From: JBEOJY01 sp040275305
GTDB lineage: Bacteria; Pseudomonadota; Alphaproteobacteria; UBA9219
DNA: 38,651 bases
Reading direction: 5' to 3'
Assembly: GCA_040275305.1 (NCBI GenBank)
Contig: JBEOJY010000040.1
Location: forward strand, 1-38,651
Program-made: the position numbers and the translations under genes
Notes under the pieces: generated by a model
Told to the model about the DNA's origin: nothing
Databases searched by the model: none
Seen by the model: the letters and a program-made list of their open reading frames with translations, nothing else
Part shown: positions 22,538 to 32,089 of the stretch, in pieces
How positions within the stretch are numbered: position 1 is the stretch's first letter
How the letters are laid out: each line of letters begins with the position of its first letter

Positions 22538-25318
22538 ATGTCAAATCAATCCGCCCAAAATCCGGCCCCGGAAGCCCCCCGCCTAACATGGATGGGGATG
22601 GTTAAGTGTAAACTCGCTGGTTTGACCCACCCCCAACCCAGCACGCGCAAACCTATCGCAAAGCTGGCGGAGAATCTGGGGGAACTCTCGCGCATGGACG
22701 CCGACGCGGTCGTGGCCAAGCTGGATAGCCGCACGGAAGGTCTCGCCAGCGAGGAAGCGGAAGTCCGCTTGCAAAGATATGGCAAAAACCTCGTCGCGCG
22801 CGAGGAAAGACGCAGCGCCGTCGATCTGTTGCTAAGGCTGCTGATCAACCCGCTCAACGTGATGTTGCTTCTTCTGGCCATCGCTAACATCTTTTTGCTT
22901 GGTGACCTGAAGTCTGGCGGAATCGTCCTTGCCATGGTGGTGGTCAGCGTAACCCTTACCTATATTCAAGAACACAGATCAAGCAGCGCTGCGGAAAAGT
23001 TGCGCGAAATGGTCAGCACGACGGCCTCGGTGCTGCGTTGGACCCCTACCCCCGAATCGCTGGCTGAAGCAGTGGAGGAAGCCGCCGACACGGGTAAACC
23101 GCCTATTCCGGAATCCCGCAAATCGGTGCGACTCGAAATTCCGATCGAAGAGCTGGTTCCCGGCGATGTCCTGTGGCTCTCAGCAGGCGATATCGTGCCC
23201 GCCGATGTGAGGCTGCTTACAGCGCGTGATTTGTTCGTCAACCAGTCCGCCCTGACCGGAGAGTCTCTTCCGGTTGAAAAATTTCCAGCGCCTTTGGCCG
23301 CGCCCGTCAAAAATGTCCTTGAGATGTCGAACCTTGCGTTCATGGGCAGCCATGTCATCAGCGGCACAGCCAAGGCCATCGTCATCGCCACCAACGGCCA
23401 GACTTATTTCGGCGCATTGGCCAGCAGCCTGGTTGGCCGCCGCTCCCTAACCAGCTTTGAAAAGGGCGTCACCCGCTTCACATGGCTCATGATCCGCGTC
23501 ATGTTGATCATGGTGCCTCTTGTGTTCATGATCAACGGACTGACCAAGCACAATTGGATGGAAGCGTTCGTTTTCGCCATGTCGGTTGCCGTCGGCCTGA
23601 CCCCGGAAATGCTGCCGATGATCGTAACCGTCAACTTGAGCAAAGGCGCTCTGGCGATGTCGCGCAAGAAAGTCATCGTGAAGCGGCTGAATTCCATTCA
23701 GAACTTCGGCGCCATGGATGTCCTCTGCACCGACAAGACAGGAACGCTAACGCAAGATAAAGTCATCATGAAACGCCACGTCAACCTGCGCGGCGAGGAT
23801 TGCGACACAGTTCTGCATTTTGCGTTCTTGAACAGCTACTATCAGTCCGGCCTCAAAAACCTGCTCGATATCGCACTGTTGGAGCATCTCGAAATCAGAC
23901 GCGACTTGCATATAGACGAGCAAGCCTATGGCATGGTTGACGAAATTCCGTTTGACTTCGTGCGTCGCCGCATGTCGGTCGTCGTCGCGAGAAAAGCCAC
24001 GCAACAACATATTCTCATCTGCAAGGGGGCCGTCGAAGAAATCATCGAAATCTGCTCGCGCGGAGAGATCAACGACGAATCCTTCGACATGACGACCGAG
24101 CATCGCAACGAGATCGTGCAACTCGCGCGCGACTTAAACGAAGACGGATTCCGCGTCATTGCGGTAGCCCACAAGGATATGCCGCAAGGTCAAACAGCCT
24201 ACGGCATCAAAGATGAATGCAATATGACGTTGGTCGGATTTATCGCGTTCCTTGATCCGCCGAAAGAAACCGCCCGCGCCGCCATCGGCGCGCTGGAACG
24301 TTCGGGCGTCGCGGTAAAGATTCTCACAGGCGATAACGAAATTGTCACGCGCAAGATTTGCCACGAAGTGAATCTTAAGATCGAAGGCATGCTGCTGGGA
24401 AGCGATATCGAGCAATTGTCGGATGAAGACCTCGCGCGCCGCGCGGAAAACACGACTTTGTTCGCGAAACTCTCTCCTGCGCAAAAAGCGCGCGTCATCG
24501 CCGCGCTTCACCGGAATGGCCACGTGGTAGGCTTCCTCGGCGACGGAATCAACGATGGTCCGGCGCTTAAGGCTGCGGATGTAGGCGTATCGGTCGATAC
24601 TGCCGCCGACATCGCCAAAGAATCGGCGGACATAATCCTGCTCGAAAAGAGCCTGATGGTGCTGGAAGAAGGCGTAATCGAAGGCCGCAAAGTCTTCGGC
24701 AACATCACGAAATACATTAAAATGGGCGCCAGCTCGAACTTTGGCAACATGCTGAGCGTGCTGGGCGCCAGCGCCCTGCTGCCGTTCTTGCCCATGCTGC
24801 CGTTACAGGTGCTCCTCAACAACCTCCTCTATGATTTTTCGCAAACGACGATCCCAACGGACAACGTGGACGAGGAATACCTCACCGCGCCGCGCAAGTG
24901 GGATATCGGACACATTACGAAATTCATGCTGTGCATGGGCCCTGTAAGCTCGCTGTTCGATTATCTTACCTATGCGATGATGTACTTCGCATTTGGCGCC
25001 AATAGTCCTGAATCCGCCCCGCTGTTCCATACCGCGTGGTTTGTCGAATCGATCTTAAGCCAAACGCTGGTCATTCATATTATCCGCACGAACCGCAAAC
25101 CCTTCTTGGAAAGCCGCGCAAGCTGGCCGCTGATCATAACGACCATGCTGATATGCGGCATTGCGTTGTGGCTGCCAGTCTCTCCCTTTGCCCACAGCCT
25201 TGGTTTTGTCACCCTTCCATGGACGTATTGGCCTGCCTTGATACTCTTGATCGCCGGCTACCTGACGCTATCGAGCTATGTCAAAACGCGCTTTATACGT
25301 AAATTTGGCTGGGGATAG
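22538..25318 (+). CDS. mgtA: Magnesium-importing P-type ATPase (MgtA/MgtB family)
   Basis: An inner-membrane P3B-type ATPase that imports Mg2+ down its gradient using ATP. Key motifs: TGES (240-243, actuator), CTDKTGTLT with phosphorylated Asp399, and the hinge GDGINDGPALKAADVGVSVD starting at 668. About ten hydrophobic segments are present in the P3 pattern, with the C-terminal group LNNLLYDFSQTTIPTDNVD strongly MgtA-like; this sequence separates it from Ca2+ or heavy-metal pumps. Length 926 aa is slightly long, due to an N-terminal extension of about 40 residues. GGGAGGACAGGAA gives a strong ribosome binding site. No MgtC or PhoPQ gene is nearby. Confidence 0.93.
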   Translation: MSNQSAQNPAPEAPRLTWMGMVKCKLAGLTHPQPSTRKPIAKLAENLGELSRMDADAVVAKLDSRTEGLASEEAEVRLQRYGKNLVAREERRSAVDLLLRLLINPLNVMLLLLAIANIFLLGDLKSGGIVLAMVVVSVTLTYIQEHRSSSAAEKLREMVSTTASVLRWTPTPESLAEAVEEAADTGKPPIPESRKSVRLEIPIEELVPGDVLWLSAGDIVPADVRLLTARDLFVNQSALTGESLPVEKFPAPLAAPVKNVLEMSNLAFMGSHVISGTAKAIVIATNGQTYFGALASSLVGRRSLTSFEKGVTRFTWLMIRVMLIMVPLVFMINGLTKHNWMEAFVFAMSVAVGLTPEMLPMIVTVNLSKGALAMSRKKVIVKRLNSIQNFGAMDVLCTDKTGTLTQDKVIMKRHVNLRGEDCDTVLHFAFLNSYYQSGLKNLLDIALLEHLEIRRDLHIDEQAYGMVDEIPFDFVRRRMSVVVARKATQQHILICKGAVEEIIEICSRGEINDESFDMTTEHRNEIVQLARDLNEDGFRVIAVAHKDMPQGQTAYGIKDECNMTLVGFIAFLDPPKETARAAIGALERSGVAVKILTGDNEIVTRKICHEVNLKIEGMLLGSDIEQLSDEDLARRAENTTLFAKLSPAQKARVIAALHRNGHVVGFLGDGINDGPALKAADVGVSVDTAADIAKESADIILLEKSLMVLEEGVIEGRKVFGNITKYIKMGASSNFGNMLSVLGASALLPFLPMLPLQVLLNNLLYDFSQTTIPTDNVDEEYLTAPRKWDIGHITKFMLCMGPVSSLFDYLTYAMMYFAFGANSPESAPLFHTAWFVESILSQTLVIHIIRTNRKPFLESRASWPLIITTMLICGIALWLPVSPFAHSLGFVTLPWTYWPALILLIAGYLTLSSYVKTRFIRKFGWG

Positions 25319-25471
25319 GCAAACGACGGCTATGCGGCATGAGCGTGTTTGACTTGTTTGCTGCGGCTGGATAAATTGCTTCTGCGATTCGAATCGCGTC
25401 GTCGCGAAGCAAACTCGCAAACTCGCAAATTAGCCACCTCAGGCCACCTTCTTGATCTCAACCTGCTCGCC

Positions 25472-26248
25472 ATGAATCCTCTCGCGCTCATTGGCCACAC
25501 GCTACTGGAATTTCTCGCAGCGACGGGAAGGCTGGCATGGTTTACAGGCCGATGCCTGTCCCATTGCGTGAGGCCTCCTTTTTATTTTCGCCAGATCGGA
25601 CGCCAAATCATCGACATCGGCTATTTTTCTCTGCCTGTCGTGGGACTGACGGCCTTATTCACTGGTATGGTTCTGGCCTTGCAAAGCCATACAGGGTTTT
25701 CGCGATTTGACGCGGAAAGCGCCATTCCAACCGTCGTCGTCCTTTCGATGACGCGAGAACTTGGCCCTGTAATGGCAGGTCTTATGGTCGCTGGACGCAT
25801 TGGCGCAGCAATCGCTGCGGAACTCGGCACCATGCGCGTGACCGAGCAAATCGACGCGCTCACAACCCTGTCGACCAATCCGCTCAAATACTTGATCGTG
25901 CCAAGATTGATCGCGGGCCTCATTACGCTGCCTCTGCTCGTGCTCGTAGCGGATATTATCGGTGTCTTTGGCGGATTTTTGGTATGCGTCTACAGGCTCA
26001 GATTTAACGCAGCAGGTTACCTGTCGCAAACCTGGCATTATCTTGAAGGGCGCGATGTCGCTTCGGGCCTGTGGAAAGCTGCCGCGTTCGGCTTTATCAT
26101 AGCGCTCATGGGGTGCTATAACGGCTTCCATTCCAAGGGCGGCGCGCAAGGCGTCGGAGCTGCCACGACCAATGCGGTTGTCGCGGCGTCTATAATGATC
26201 TTGATCACCAATTACCTGCTTACGGGCATCTTCTTTGCCGGGAAATGA
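25472..26248 (+). CDS. mlaE: MlaE family ABC transporter permease
   Basis: The inner-membrane permease of the Mla lipid transport complex, which moves phospholipids between inner and outer membranes. Family marks: LTALFTGMVLALQSH, VVVLSMTRELGPVMAGLMVAGRIGAA (split over about residues 88-113) and GTMRVTEQIDALTTLSTNP. Five to six hydrophobic segments are visible. ATG 25472 gives 258 aa, the usual MlaE length; the frame is open to TTG 25349, but the extra 41 residues are polar and unlike the family. It is followed after one base by mlaF. No clear ribosome binding site precedes this ATG, so the exact start is not certain. Confidence 0.92.
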   Translation: MNPLALIGHTLLEFLAATGRLAWFTGRCLSHCVRPPFYFRQIGRQIIDIGYFSLPVVGLTALFTGMVLALQSHTGFSRFDAESAIPTVVVLSMTRELGPVMAGLMVAGRIGAAIAAELGTMRVTEQIDALTTLSTNPLKYLIVPRLIAGLITLPLLVLVADIIGVFGGFLVCVYRLRFNAAGYLSQTWHYLEGRDVASGLWKAAAFGFIIALMGCYNGFHSKGGAQGVGAATTNAVVAASIMILITNYLLTGIFFAGK

Positions 26249-26249
26249 C

Positions 26250-27029
26250 ATGAGCGAGGCATCGCCAAAAATTGAAATTTCAGGCGTCGAGAAATCCTTT
26301 GGCGAAAAGGAAGTGTTGCGCGGCGTCAGTTTAGGGGTTGGTAAGGCGGAATCAGTCGTCGTAATTGGGGGATCTGGCACTGGGAAATCCGTTTTACTCA
26401 AATGCATTCTCGGCATTCTGGAGCCGGAGAAAGGCTCCATTAAAATAGACGGCAAAGAATCAATTGGCCTTCGCGGTCGAGAGCGCGATAATCATTTGGC
26501 CAAGTTCGGTATGCTGTTTCAGGGCGCCGCGCTGTTCGATTCGATCCCTGTCTGGAAGAACGTCGCCTTCAAACTCATTCAGGCGGAAAAAATGCCGAAG
26601 AAGCTTGCGCGCGAAAGAGCCATTGAAACGCTTGGCGCAGTCGGATTGTCCCCCTCGGTCGGCGACTTATACCCGGCAGAATTATCAGGCGGCATGCAAA
26701 AGCGAGTAGGCCTCGCTCGCGCAATCGCCTCAAAGCCAGAAATCATCTTCTTCGATGAGCCAACGACCGGCTTGGATCCGATCATGTCGGATGTCATCAA
26801 CGAGCTCATTGTCAAATGTGTGCGCGAACTTGGCGCGACGACGCTTTCCATTACCCACGACATGGCCAGCGCCCGCAAAATCGCCGATCGTATCGCGATG
26901 TTGCACGAAGGCCGCATCATTTGGCAGGGTCACAAGCGTGACATCGACCATTCTGGCAACCCTTACGTTGATCAGTTCATTCATGGCCGCGCGGAAGGCC
27001 CCATACGCATGCAGGTCAGAAAAGTCTGA
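26250..27029 (+). CDS. mlaF: MlaF family ABC transporter ATP-binding protein
   Basis: The cytoplasmic ATPase that powers MlaE. Walker A GGSGTGKS (residues 40-47), signature LSGGMQKRVGLARA starting at 145, and Walker B IIFFDEPTTGLDP (Asp169, Glu170) are intact. LSGGMQKRV is characteristic of Mla/Mce-associated ATPases. ATG 26250 lies one base after the mlaE stop with GGGAA upstream; an in-frame TTG at 26235 is less likely. Length 259 aa is usual. The gene that commonly follows, mlaD (an MCE protein), is absent; the next gene is rquA after a 148-nt gap with no feature I can identify. Confidence 0.93.
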   Translation: MSEASPKIEISGVEKSFGEKEVLRGVSLGVGKAESVVVIGGSGTGKSVLLKCILGILEPEKGSIKIDGKESIGLRGRERDNHLAKFGMLFQGAALFDSIPVWKNVAFKLIQAEKMPKKLARERAIETLGAVGLSPSVGDLYPAELSGGMQKRVGLARAIASKPEIIFFDEPTTGLDPIMSDVINELIVKCVRELGATTLSITHDMASARKIADRIAMLHEGRIIWQGHKRDIDHSGNPYVDQFIHGRAEGPIRMQVRKV

Positions 27030-27177
27030 GCTGTTATTTCTTCCATTTACGGATCAGGCGATATCGCCTATGGTTAGCCACCGAAATGCATAGAAATTGC
27101 TCGCTCAAAGTAACAAACCGCTTATTCCAAAGCGCAATTCTTAGAAATTATCCACCACCCCAAGTCTAGAGGTCGCA

Positions 27178-27954
27178 ATGCTACAACAAAGGATGGAGGC
27201 CGCCGTATTGGCAGCTGACGAAGATCAAGAAGTTATTCAATCGTCATTCGACCCAATACCATCCGATGCTCTCGACGTTCCGATCCCCCACTATCTTGAA
27301 GAAACCTATTGGTGGGCCTATGTTCGCCCATGGGCCGTAAAGTTTTTTGAACGCGAATGGCTCGTCGATCTTATTTTATGGGGAAACTACCGCCGACTGT
27401 TGCAGGCCGCGCTCGATGTCTGGGGTGAAAACCTTCCGGGCAGGACCGCGCAAATCGCATGTGTGTATGGCGATCTTTCGCGCCGCCTCCACCAACGTAT
27501 CGAAGCGTCTGGCGGCTCGCTGGACATTATAGACGTTCTGAAAGTGCAGCTCGACAACACACGCGAAAAAATGGGCGACGCCTCGAAAGTCCGACTCATC
27601 AATATGGACTCGTCCGACCTAAAAATGCCGGATGCGACATATGACCGCGCGCTTTTGTTCTTCCTCCTGCACGAACAACCCCGCGCAGTGCGCAACAAAA
27701 CGTTACGCGAGGCCATGCGCATCGTCAAACCGGGCGGCACGCTGCTGATCCTCGATTTCTGCAAGCCAGCTTGGTGGAATCCGCTGAAATATATGTGGTT
27801 GCCGATTCTCGGCATTTTGGAACCTTTCGCCCCGGATCTCTGGAAACATCACAACATCACCAGCTGGATGCCCAAAGACTGGAACAGCCGCATTGTGCAA
27901 AGAAAAACCTTCTTCGGTGGCCTCTATCAGACGATCTTACTGAAAAGAACCTAA
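27178..27954 (+). CDS. rquA: Rhodoquinone biosynthesis enzyme RquA
   Basis: RquA converts ubiquinone to rhodoquinone, the low-potential quinone used for anaerobic fumarate respiration. It is built like a SAM methyltransferase but transfers an amino group. Recognition rests on the family blocks IPHYLEETYWWAYV (36-49), FEREWLVDLILWGNYRRL (57-74), IACVYGDLSRRL (93-104), where the usual glycine-rich SAM motif is replaced by V-Y-G, and LLHEQP (163-168). The end LDFCKPAWWNPLKY and the C-terminal hydrophobic segment fit membrane association. Length 258 aa. AGAGGT precedes the ATG closely. It is convergent with ccmH (4-nt overlap at the stops). No fumarate reductase gene is in view. Confidence 0.9.
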   Translation: MLQQRMEAAVLAADEDQEVIQSSFDPIPSDALDVPIPHYLEETYWWAYVRPWAVKFFEREWLVDLILWGNYRRLLQAALDVWGENLPGRTAQIACVYGDLSRRLHQRIEASGGSLDIIDVLKVQLDNTREKMGDASKVRLINMDSSDLKMPDATYDRALLFFLLHEQPRAVRNKTLREAMRIVKPGGTLLILDFCKPAWWNPLKYMWLPILGILEPFAPDLWKHHNITSWMPKDWNSRIVQRKTFFGGLYQTILLKRT

Positions 27955-28367
27955 ACTTGGCGTCTGCGTCTGAAAAATGCAGCCCCGACGATGCCAGCAA
28001 TGGCAAGGAACGCAACAGGACACAGCCACAAAGGAAGCGTCACCGCCTGCATTGGTGGAGCCATAAGGACAAACGTGCCATAGCGTTCAACGAGCCACGC
28101 CTTGATTTGCCCGTCAGTCTCGCCGTCTCGGATCTTGCTGCGCACGACCTGCCGTAAATCGCGGGCAAGGACAGCCTCGGAATCATGAATGGACTGATTT
28201 TGGCATACGGGACAACGCAACTCTTTCTCCAGCGCCCCTGCACGAGCCTCAAGCGCGGGAGTCGGCATAATCTCCTCAGGCGTTAAAGCCCATACGGGGC
28301 AGTCCACGCCTGCCGCCACGATAAGCAACAGAAACAAGGCGCTTATCTTGAGAAAAATGCCGCTCAT
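27951..28367 (-). CDS. ccmH: Cytochrome c maturation protein CcmH
   Basis: CcmH is a membrane-anchored periplasmic thiol protein that reduces apocytochrome c before haem attachment. It has a signal segment (ISALFLLLIVAAGVDCPVWA), the LRCPVCQNQSI motif with redox Cys52 and Cys55, and one C-terminal transmembrane helix (LWLCPVAFLAIAGIVGAAFF) ending in arginines. Length 138 aa is the short alphaproteobacterial form (CycL-like) without the CcmI TPR part. Its ATG overlaps the ccmG stop by 4 nt, so it is the last gene of the ccmF-ccmG-ccmH unit. Confidence 0.95.
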   Translation of the reverse strand: MSGIFLKISALFLLLIVAAGVDCPVWALTPEEIMPTPALEARAGALEKELRCPVCQNQSIHDSEAVLARDLRQVVRSKIRDGETDGQIKAWLVERYGTFVLMAPPMQAVTLPLWLCPVAFLAIAGIVGAAFFRRRRQV

Positions 28368-28918
28368 CTATTCAGCTCCGCCACCAACGGCAGGAGCTCC
28401 CCGTCGATGAAATCGGCGGTCAAAGCGCCCGTATGCTTAAGGCGAATGGTTCCCGTCTTATCGATAAGATAAGACTCCGGAACTGCGTACACGCCAAAAT
28501 CCATAGCAACGCGCCTACCCGTATCTTGCCCCACGGCCACATAGGGATTGCCACGTTGGGCTAGCCACTGTGCCATTTTCTGCGATGGATCCTTGTAGGC
28601 CATGCCGTAAAGCGTCATATCGCTCCTTTTCCCCAATTCGATCAGCTGGGGATGCTCAATCTGGCACTCTGGACACCACGACGCGAAAAAGACGACCAGC
28701 GAAACCTTTCCCTTCAGGTCCTGAGAGGTTAAACGCTTACCCTCCTCTATCGTTTCAAGGTCAAAAGTCGGAACCGTTCTGCCAATCAACGGAGAAGGCA
28801 ATAAATCAGGCGTCATGCCACGTTCAGCCAATCCAAGCCGCCACGCGAACAAAGCCGCAAGAAAGGCAAACGCCACCAAAGGCAAAGCGTACGTGGCAAA
28901 CCGCAATCGAGTGGACAT
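28364..28918 (-). CDS. ccmG: Thiol:disulphide interchange protein CcmG/DsbE
   Basis: A membrane-tethered periplasmic thioredoxin that passes electrons to CcmH and apocytochrome c. One N-terminal anchor helix (LPLVAFAFLAALFAWRLGL) precedes a thioredoxin fold with FFASWCPECQIEHP; redox cysteines are 82 and 85. The motif is WCPEC, whereas WCPTC or WCVPC is more common. The GVYAVPESYLIDKTGTI segment is the CcmG signature with the cis-proline. Length 184 aa. It starts 14 nt after ccmF. Confidence 0.95.
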   Translation of the reverse strand: MSTRLRFATYALPLVAFAFLAALFAWRLGLAERGMTPDLLPSPLIGRTVPTFDLETIEEGKRLTSQDLKGKVSLVVFFASWCPECQIEHPQLIELGKRSDMTLYGMAYKDPSQKMAQWLAQRGNPYVAVGQDTGRRVAMDFGVYAVPESYLIDKTGTIRLKHTGALTADFIDGELLPLVAELNR

Positions 28919-28932
28919 ATTGATGTTCCTTC

Positions 28933-30927
28933 CTAGTGTTTCTTTTTCTTATTGCCGCGCCGTGTCGAGGAAACAATCCCGCCCGCTGTCATCATGAACC
29001 CTCCGGCAAAAATAAGCGGCGTGAGCGGATGACGGTAAAGATGCACGACATAGCCCTTGTGAGATAAATTCTGGCCCTCGGAATTTTCGCCTTCATTCTT
29101 TGCGGCAAGCACAAGATAGAGATTGGTCAGCCAACGCGTATGAATGGCGGCATGAGCCAAAGCCATCGGCGGGGAATCATAAAAACGTAGTTCGGGCGCA
29201 AGCGCAAGTTGAGGCTCGTCCCCATCTTCGTGTGTCAACTCAAAAACGCCGCGTGTATAGCTGTAATTTGGCCCCTTAAGATTCTCTCCGACGCTCTTGA
29301 GAGTTACGCGATAGCCAGCCATGACGGCCGTTTCTCCGGTTTGCAGACGTTTAACCTCGTCCGTACTCCAAGCGGCACTCCCTGCCACGCCGACAATCAT
29401 CACCGCAAGCCCTGAATGCGCCAGCAACAACGCCGCGCGTGTGCGCGACATTTGCGGTATTTTGCGTAAGGACTCCACAAGGTGTACCTTTCCTAGCTGA
29501 ATGCGCTCTGCCGCATCGACAAGGCACCCGGCAAAAAGCCACGCAGCCAGACCCATCGCAAGAATAGTCACAAACGCCTGCGAACCCTCGATCGCCCAGA
29601 GCGCTAAAGCGACAAACATGCCGACCACTGACGCGAACCGGAATTTAGGGAGTAAGATTATAGCCCCTCCCCTCCCCCATGCCAGCATCGCGCCAGGCCC
29701 CATGATAGCAGCCATTGCGAGTATCGGCGGCACAAAGACGAGGTTGAAATAAGGGGGCCCAACAGTAACTCTACCAAGCTGAAACGCTTCGATCGCCAGA
29801 GGGTAAAGCGTGCCCAATGCGACATTGCCGAGGGCTAGCGCCAACGCAAGGCACGCAACTAGCATCATAGTTTCGCGTGATAGTAACTCAAAGGATGGGG
29901 TGTCCTGCGAATTCGTGAGCATCGGCGCTCGCCACGCGAACAATGCGAGCGCCCCGCCAGTTGCAAGCGCCATCACAGCCAGCACGAAAGTTCCGCGCGT
30001 CGGATCGGTCGCAAAACTATGGACAGATGACAAAGCGCCAGACCGCACGAGAAAAGTGCCCATCAAGGATAATGAAAACGTCAAAATAGCGAGAAAAACC
30101 GCCAAGCCTTTCATGATCTCGCGCTTCTCCGCCACAAATGCGATATGAAGCAATGCCGTCGCCGCAAGCCACGGCAACAGCGAAGCGTTTTCGACCGGAT
30201 CCCATGCCCACCACCCGCCCCAACCCAAGGTCGTATAGGCCCACAATGAACCCATCACGACGCCAAGCGTCAGGAAAGTCCATGCCGCGCGTAGGCTACG
30301 CCGCGAAGCCGTGACCCATGCGCAATCTTTGCGTCCTTCGATCAACGAGGCTACCGCAAAGGAAAAGGGCATCGAGCACCCGACATAGCCGAGGTAAAGC
30401 AAAGGTGGATGCAGCGCGAGCCCAGGGTCTTGCAAAATGGGGTTCAATCCGCGCCCGTTGGGCGGCGCTTGGTCGAGCGCCAGAAACGGATTGGAAACCG
30501 CCAACTCATAGAGCGCAAAGCCAAAGGCCAGTAGCCCTTGTACCCCAATCGCCCGCGCCCGAAGTTCTTCAGGCATATCTTTGGCCTTACGCAAGGCCGT
30601 AAACGCGCCGAACAAAGCCAGAATGAGCAGCCACAACAGCATTGAACCTTCATGATTACCCCACACGCCGGATATTTTATAAAGCAGTGGCTTATCGGTA
30701 TGGCTATTGAGCGCAACATTCAGTAGGCGAAAGTCGCTGACGATATAGGCGTAAATCAGCGCCGCGAACGCAGCCGAGAATCCAGCCACCTGCGCGATTG
30801 CTGCCCTGCGGCCTAAACGCATCAGTCTGTCGCTGTGACGGCCAGCCCCGACAAAACAAACAATTGCCTGTGTAAGCGCGGCAAAACATCCGACAACAAG
30901 AAAAATTTGACCCAGTCCCGCAGTCAT
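28933..30927 (-). CDS. ccmF: Cytochrome c haem lyase subunit CcmF
   Basis: A large inner-membrane protein that joins haem to apocytochrome c in the periplasm. The haem-handling WWD motif WGGWWAWDPVENASLLPW is at residues 236-253 and about 15 hydrophobic segments are present. The periplasmic domain near the C-terminus (AGYRVTLKSVGENLKGPNYS) is also typical. I chose ATG 30927, which has GGGAA upstream and begins MTAGLGQ, giving 664 aa; the open frame continues to 31038 but overlaps flhB. It heads ccmF-ccmG-ccmH. ccmE, which often precedes it, is not present here. It diverges from flhB over 71 nt. Confidence 0.95.
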   Translation of the reverse strand: MTAGLGQIFLVVGCFAALTQAIVCFVGAGRHSDRLMRLGRRAAIAQVAGFSAAFAALIYAYIVSDFRLLNVALNSHTDKPLLYKISGVWGNHEGSMLLWLLILALFGAFTALRKAKDMPEELRARAIGVQGLLAFGFALYELAVSNPFLALDQAPPNGRGLNPILQDPGLALHPPLLYLGYVGCSMPFSFAVASLIEGRKDCAWVTASRRSLRAAWTFLTLGVVMGSLWAYTTLGWGGWWAWDPVENASLLPWLAATALLHIAFVAEKREIMKGLAVFLAILTFSLSLMGTFLVRSGALSSVHSFATDPTRGTFVLAVMALATGGALALFAWRAPMLTNSQDTPSFELLSRETMMLVACLALALALGNVALGTLYPLAIEAFQLGRVTVGPPYFNLVFVPPILAMAAIMGPGAMLAWGRGGAIILLPKFRFASVVGMFVALALWAIEGSQAFVTILAMGLAAWLFAGCLVDAAERIQLGKVHLVESLRKIPQMSRTRAALLLAHSGLAVMIVGVAGSAAWSTDEVKRLQTGETAVMAGYRVTLKSVGENLKGPNYSYTRGVFELTHEDGDEPQLALAPELRFYDSPPMALAHAAIHTRWLTNLYLVLAAKNEGENSEGQNLSHKGYVVHLYRHPLTPLIFAGGFMMTAGGIVSSTRRGNKKKKH

Positions 30928-30998
30928 GCCATTCCCGATCGCGAAATAACGTGAGATAATCCACGTCGTTTCTATTGATTCTCCCCCCCATAAGCAAC

Positions 30999-32066
30999 AT
31001 GGCTGAACAAGATCAAGACCAAAAAACAGAACAACCAACCTCCAAGCGCCTGGACGAAGCGCGGGAAAAGGGGCAATTACCTATTAGCCGCGAAATTGCC
31101 GCATGGATGTCATTCGCGGGCATCGTGCTGATCGTCGCAGGTCTGTCGCAAGGCGTCGAGAAAAACGTGGCGATGTTTCTACGCTCTTTCATCGAATACC
31201 CTCATGCGATTCGTCTGGATATAGCCGGCTTACAAAATCTGCTGTTTGTATCGGTCGTGCGAATCACGGTTGGCGTAGGAATTTGTTTCGCTGTGATGAT
31301 CGTCGCCGCAGTCGCTGGAATCATGTTGCAGACAGGATTTTTTGCCAGCACAGCGCTGCTCAAGCCAGATTTCGCGCGCCTGTCGCCAATGAACGGCATT
31401 AAACGCCTTATTTCGATGAACGCCCTTGTTGAATTGTTGAAAAGCTTCGTCAAACTTGTGGTGCTGGGATTTGCTACGTACGTGACACTCAAGCCCCTCA
31501 TCTACAAAATGGAGACGCTGCCCGGCGTTCCGCTGCTCAACAGCATGGCTTTGCTGCAAGAGGAAGCGGTTGATATCCTCATATTGCTGCTGGTCGTGTT
31601 CACCTTTGTTGCGGTCGGCGACCTCCTCTACAAGCGCTATGAGTACATGAAAAACCTGCGCATGACGAAAACCGAGGTCAAAGACGAATTCAAGCAGCAA
31701 GAAGGCGACCCCGTCGTCAAGGGAAGGTTACGCCAAATTCGTATGGAAAAAGCGCGTAAACGCATGATGGCGCAGGTACCGAAAGCCGATGTGGTGATCA
31801 CAAACCCGACTCACTACGCCATTGCCCTGCAATACGATAACACCAAAATGGCAGCCCCTATCCTGCTCGCGAAAGGCGTGGATCAAGTCGCCGTGCGCAT
31901 TCGCGAACTCGCGCAAGAAAGCAACGTGCCTTTAGTCAGCAACCCCCCTTTGGCGCGTGTGCTTTACGAGACTGTCGATCTAGACGAATCGATTCCGCCT
32001 CAGCACTACCGTGCCGTGGCCGAAATTATCTCCTACGTCTACAAGTTGAAACGTAAACGTATGTAG
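30999..32066 (+). CDS. flhB: Flagellar biosynthesis protein FlhB
   Basis: FlhB is an inner-membrane part of the flagellar type III export gate and the substrate-specificity switch. Residues 1-35 are polar and charged, beginning MAEQDQDQKTEQPTSKR as usual; four transmembrane segments follow, then a cytoplasmic domain with the self-cleaving NPTH motif at 269-272, the same numbers as in the enteric protein. Length 355 aa. An in-frame upstream codon at 30975 adds eight residues unlike the family. Other flagellar genes (fliR, flhA) are not in the window, so flhB stands alone just ahead of cckA. Confidence 0.97.
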   Translation: MAEQDQDQKTEQPTSKRLDEAREKGQLPISREIAAWMSFAGIVLIVAGLSQGVEKNVAMFLRSFIEYPHAIRLDIAGLQNLLFVSVVRITVGVGICFAVMIVAAVAGIMLQTGFFASTALLKPDFARLSPMNGIKRLISMNALVELLKSFVKLVVLGFATYVTLKPLIYKMETLPGVPLLNSMALLQEEAVDILILLLVVFTFVAVGDLLYKRYEYMKNLRMTKTEVKDEFKQQEGDPVVKGRLRQIRMEKARKRMMAQVPKADVVITNPTHYAIALQYDNTKMAAPILLAKGVDQVAVRIRELAQESNVPLVSNPPLARVLYETVDLDESIPPQHYRAVAEIISYVYKLKRKRM

Positions 32067-32089
32067 GATTTTTGTTTTTTCGCGCAATC

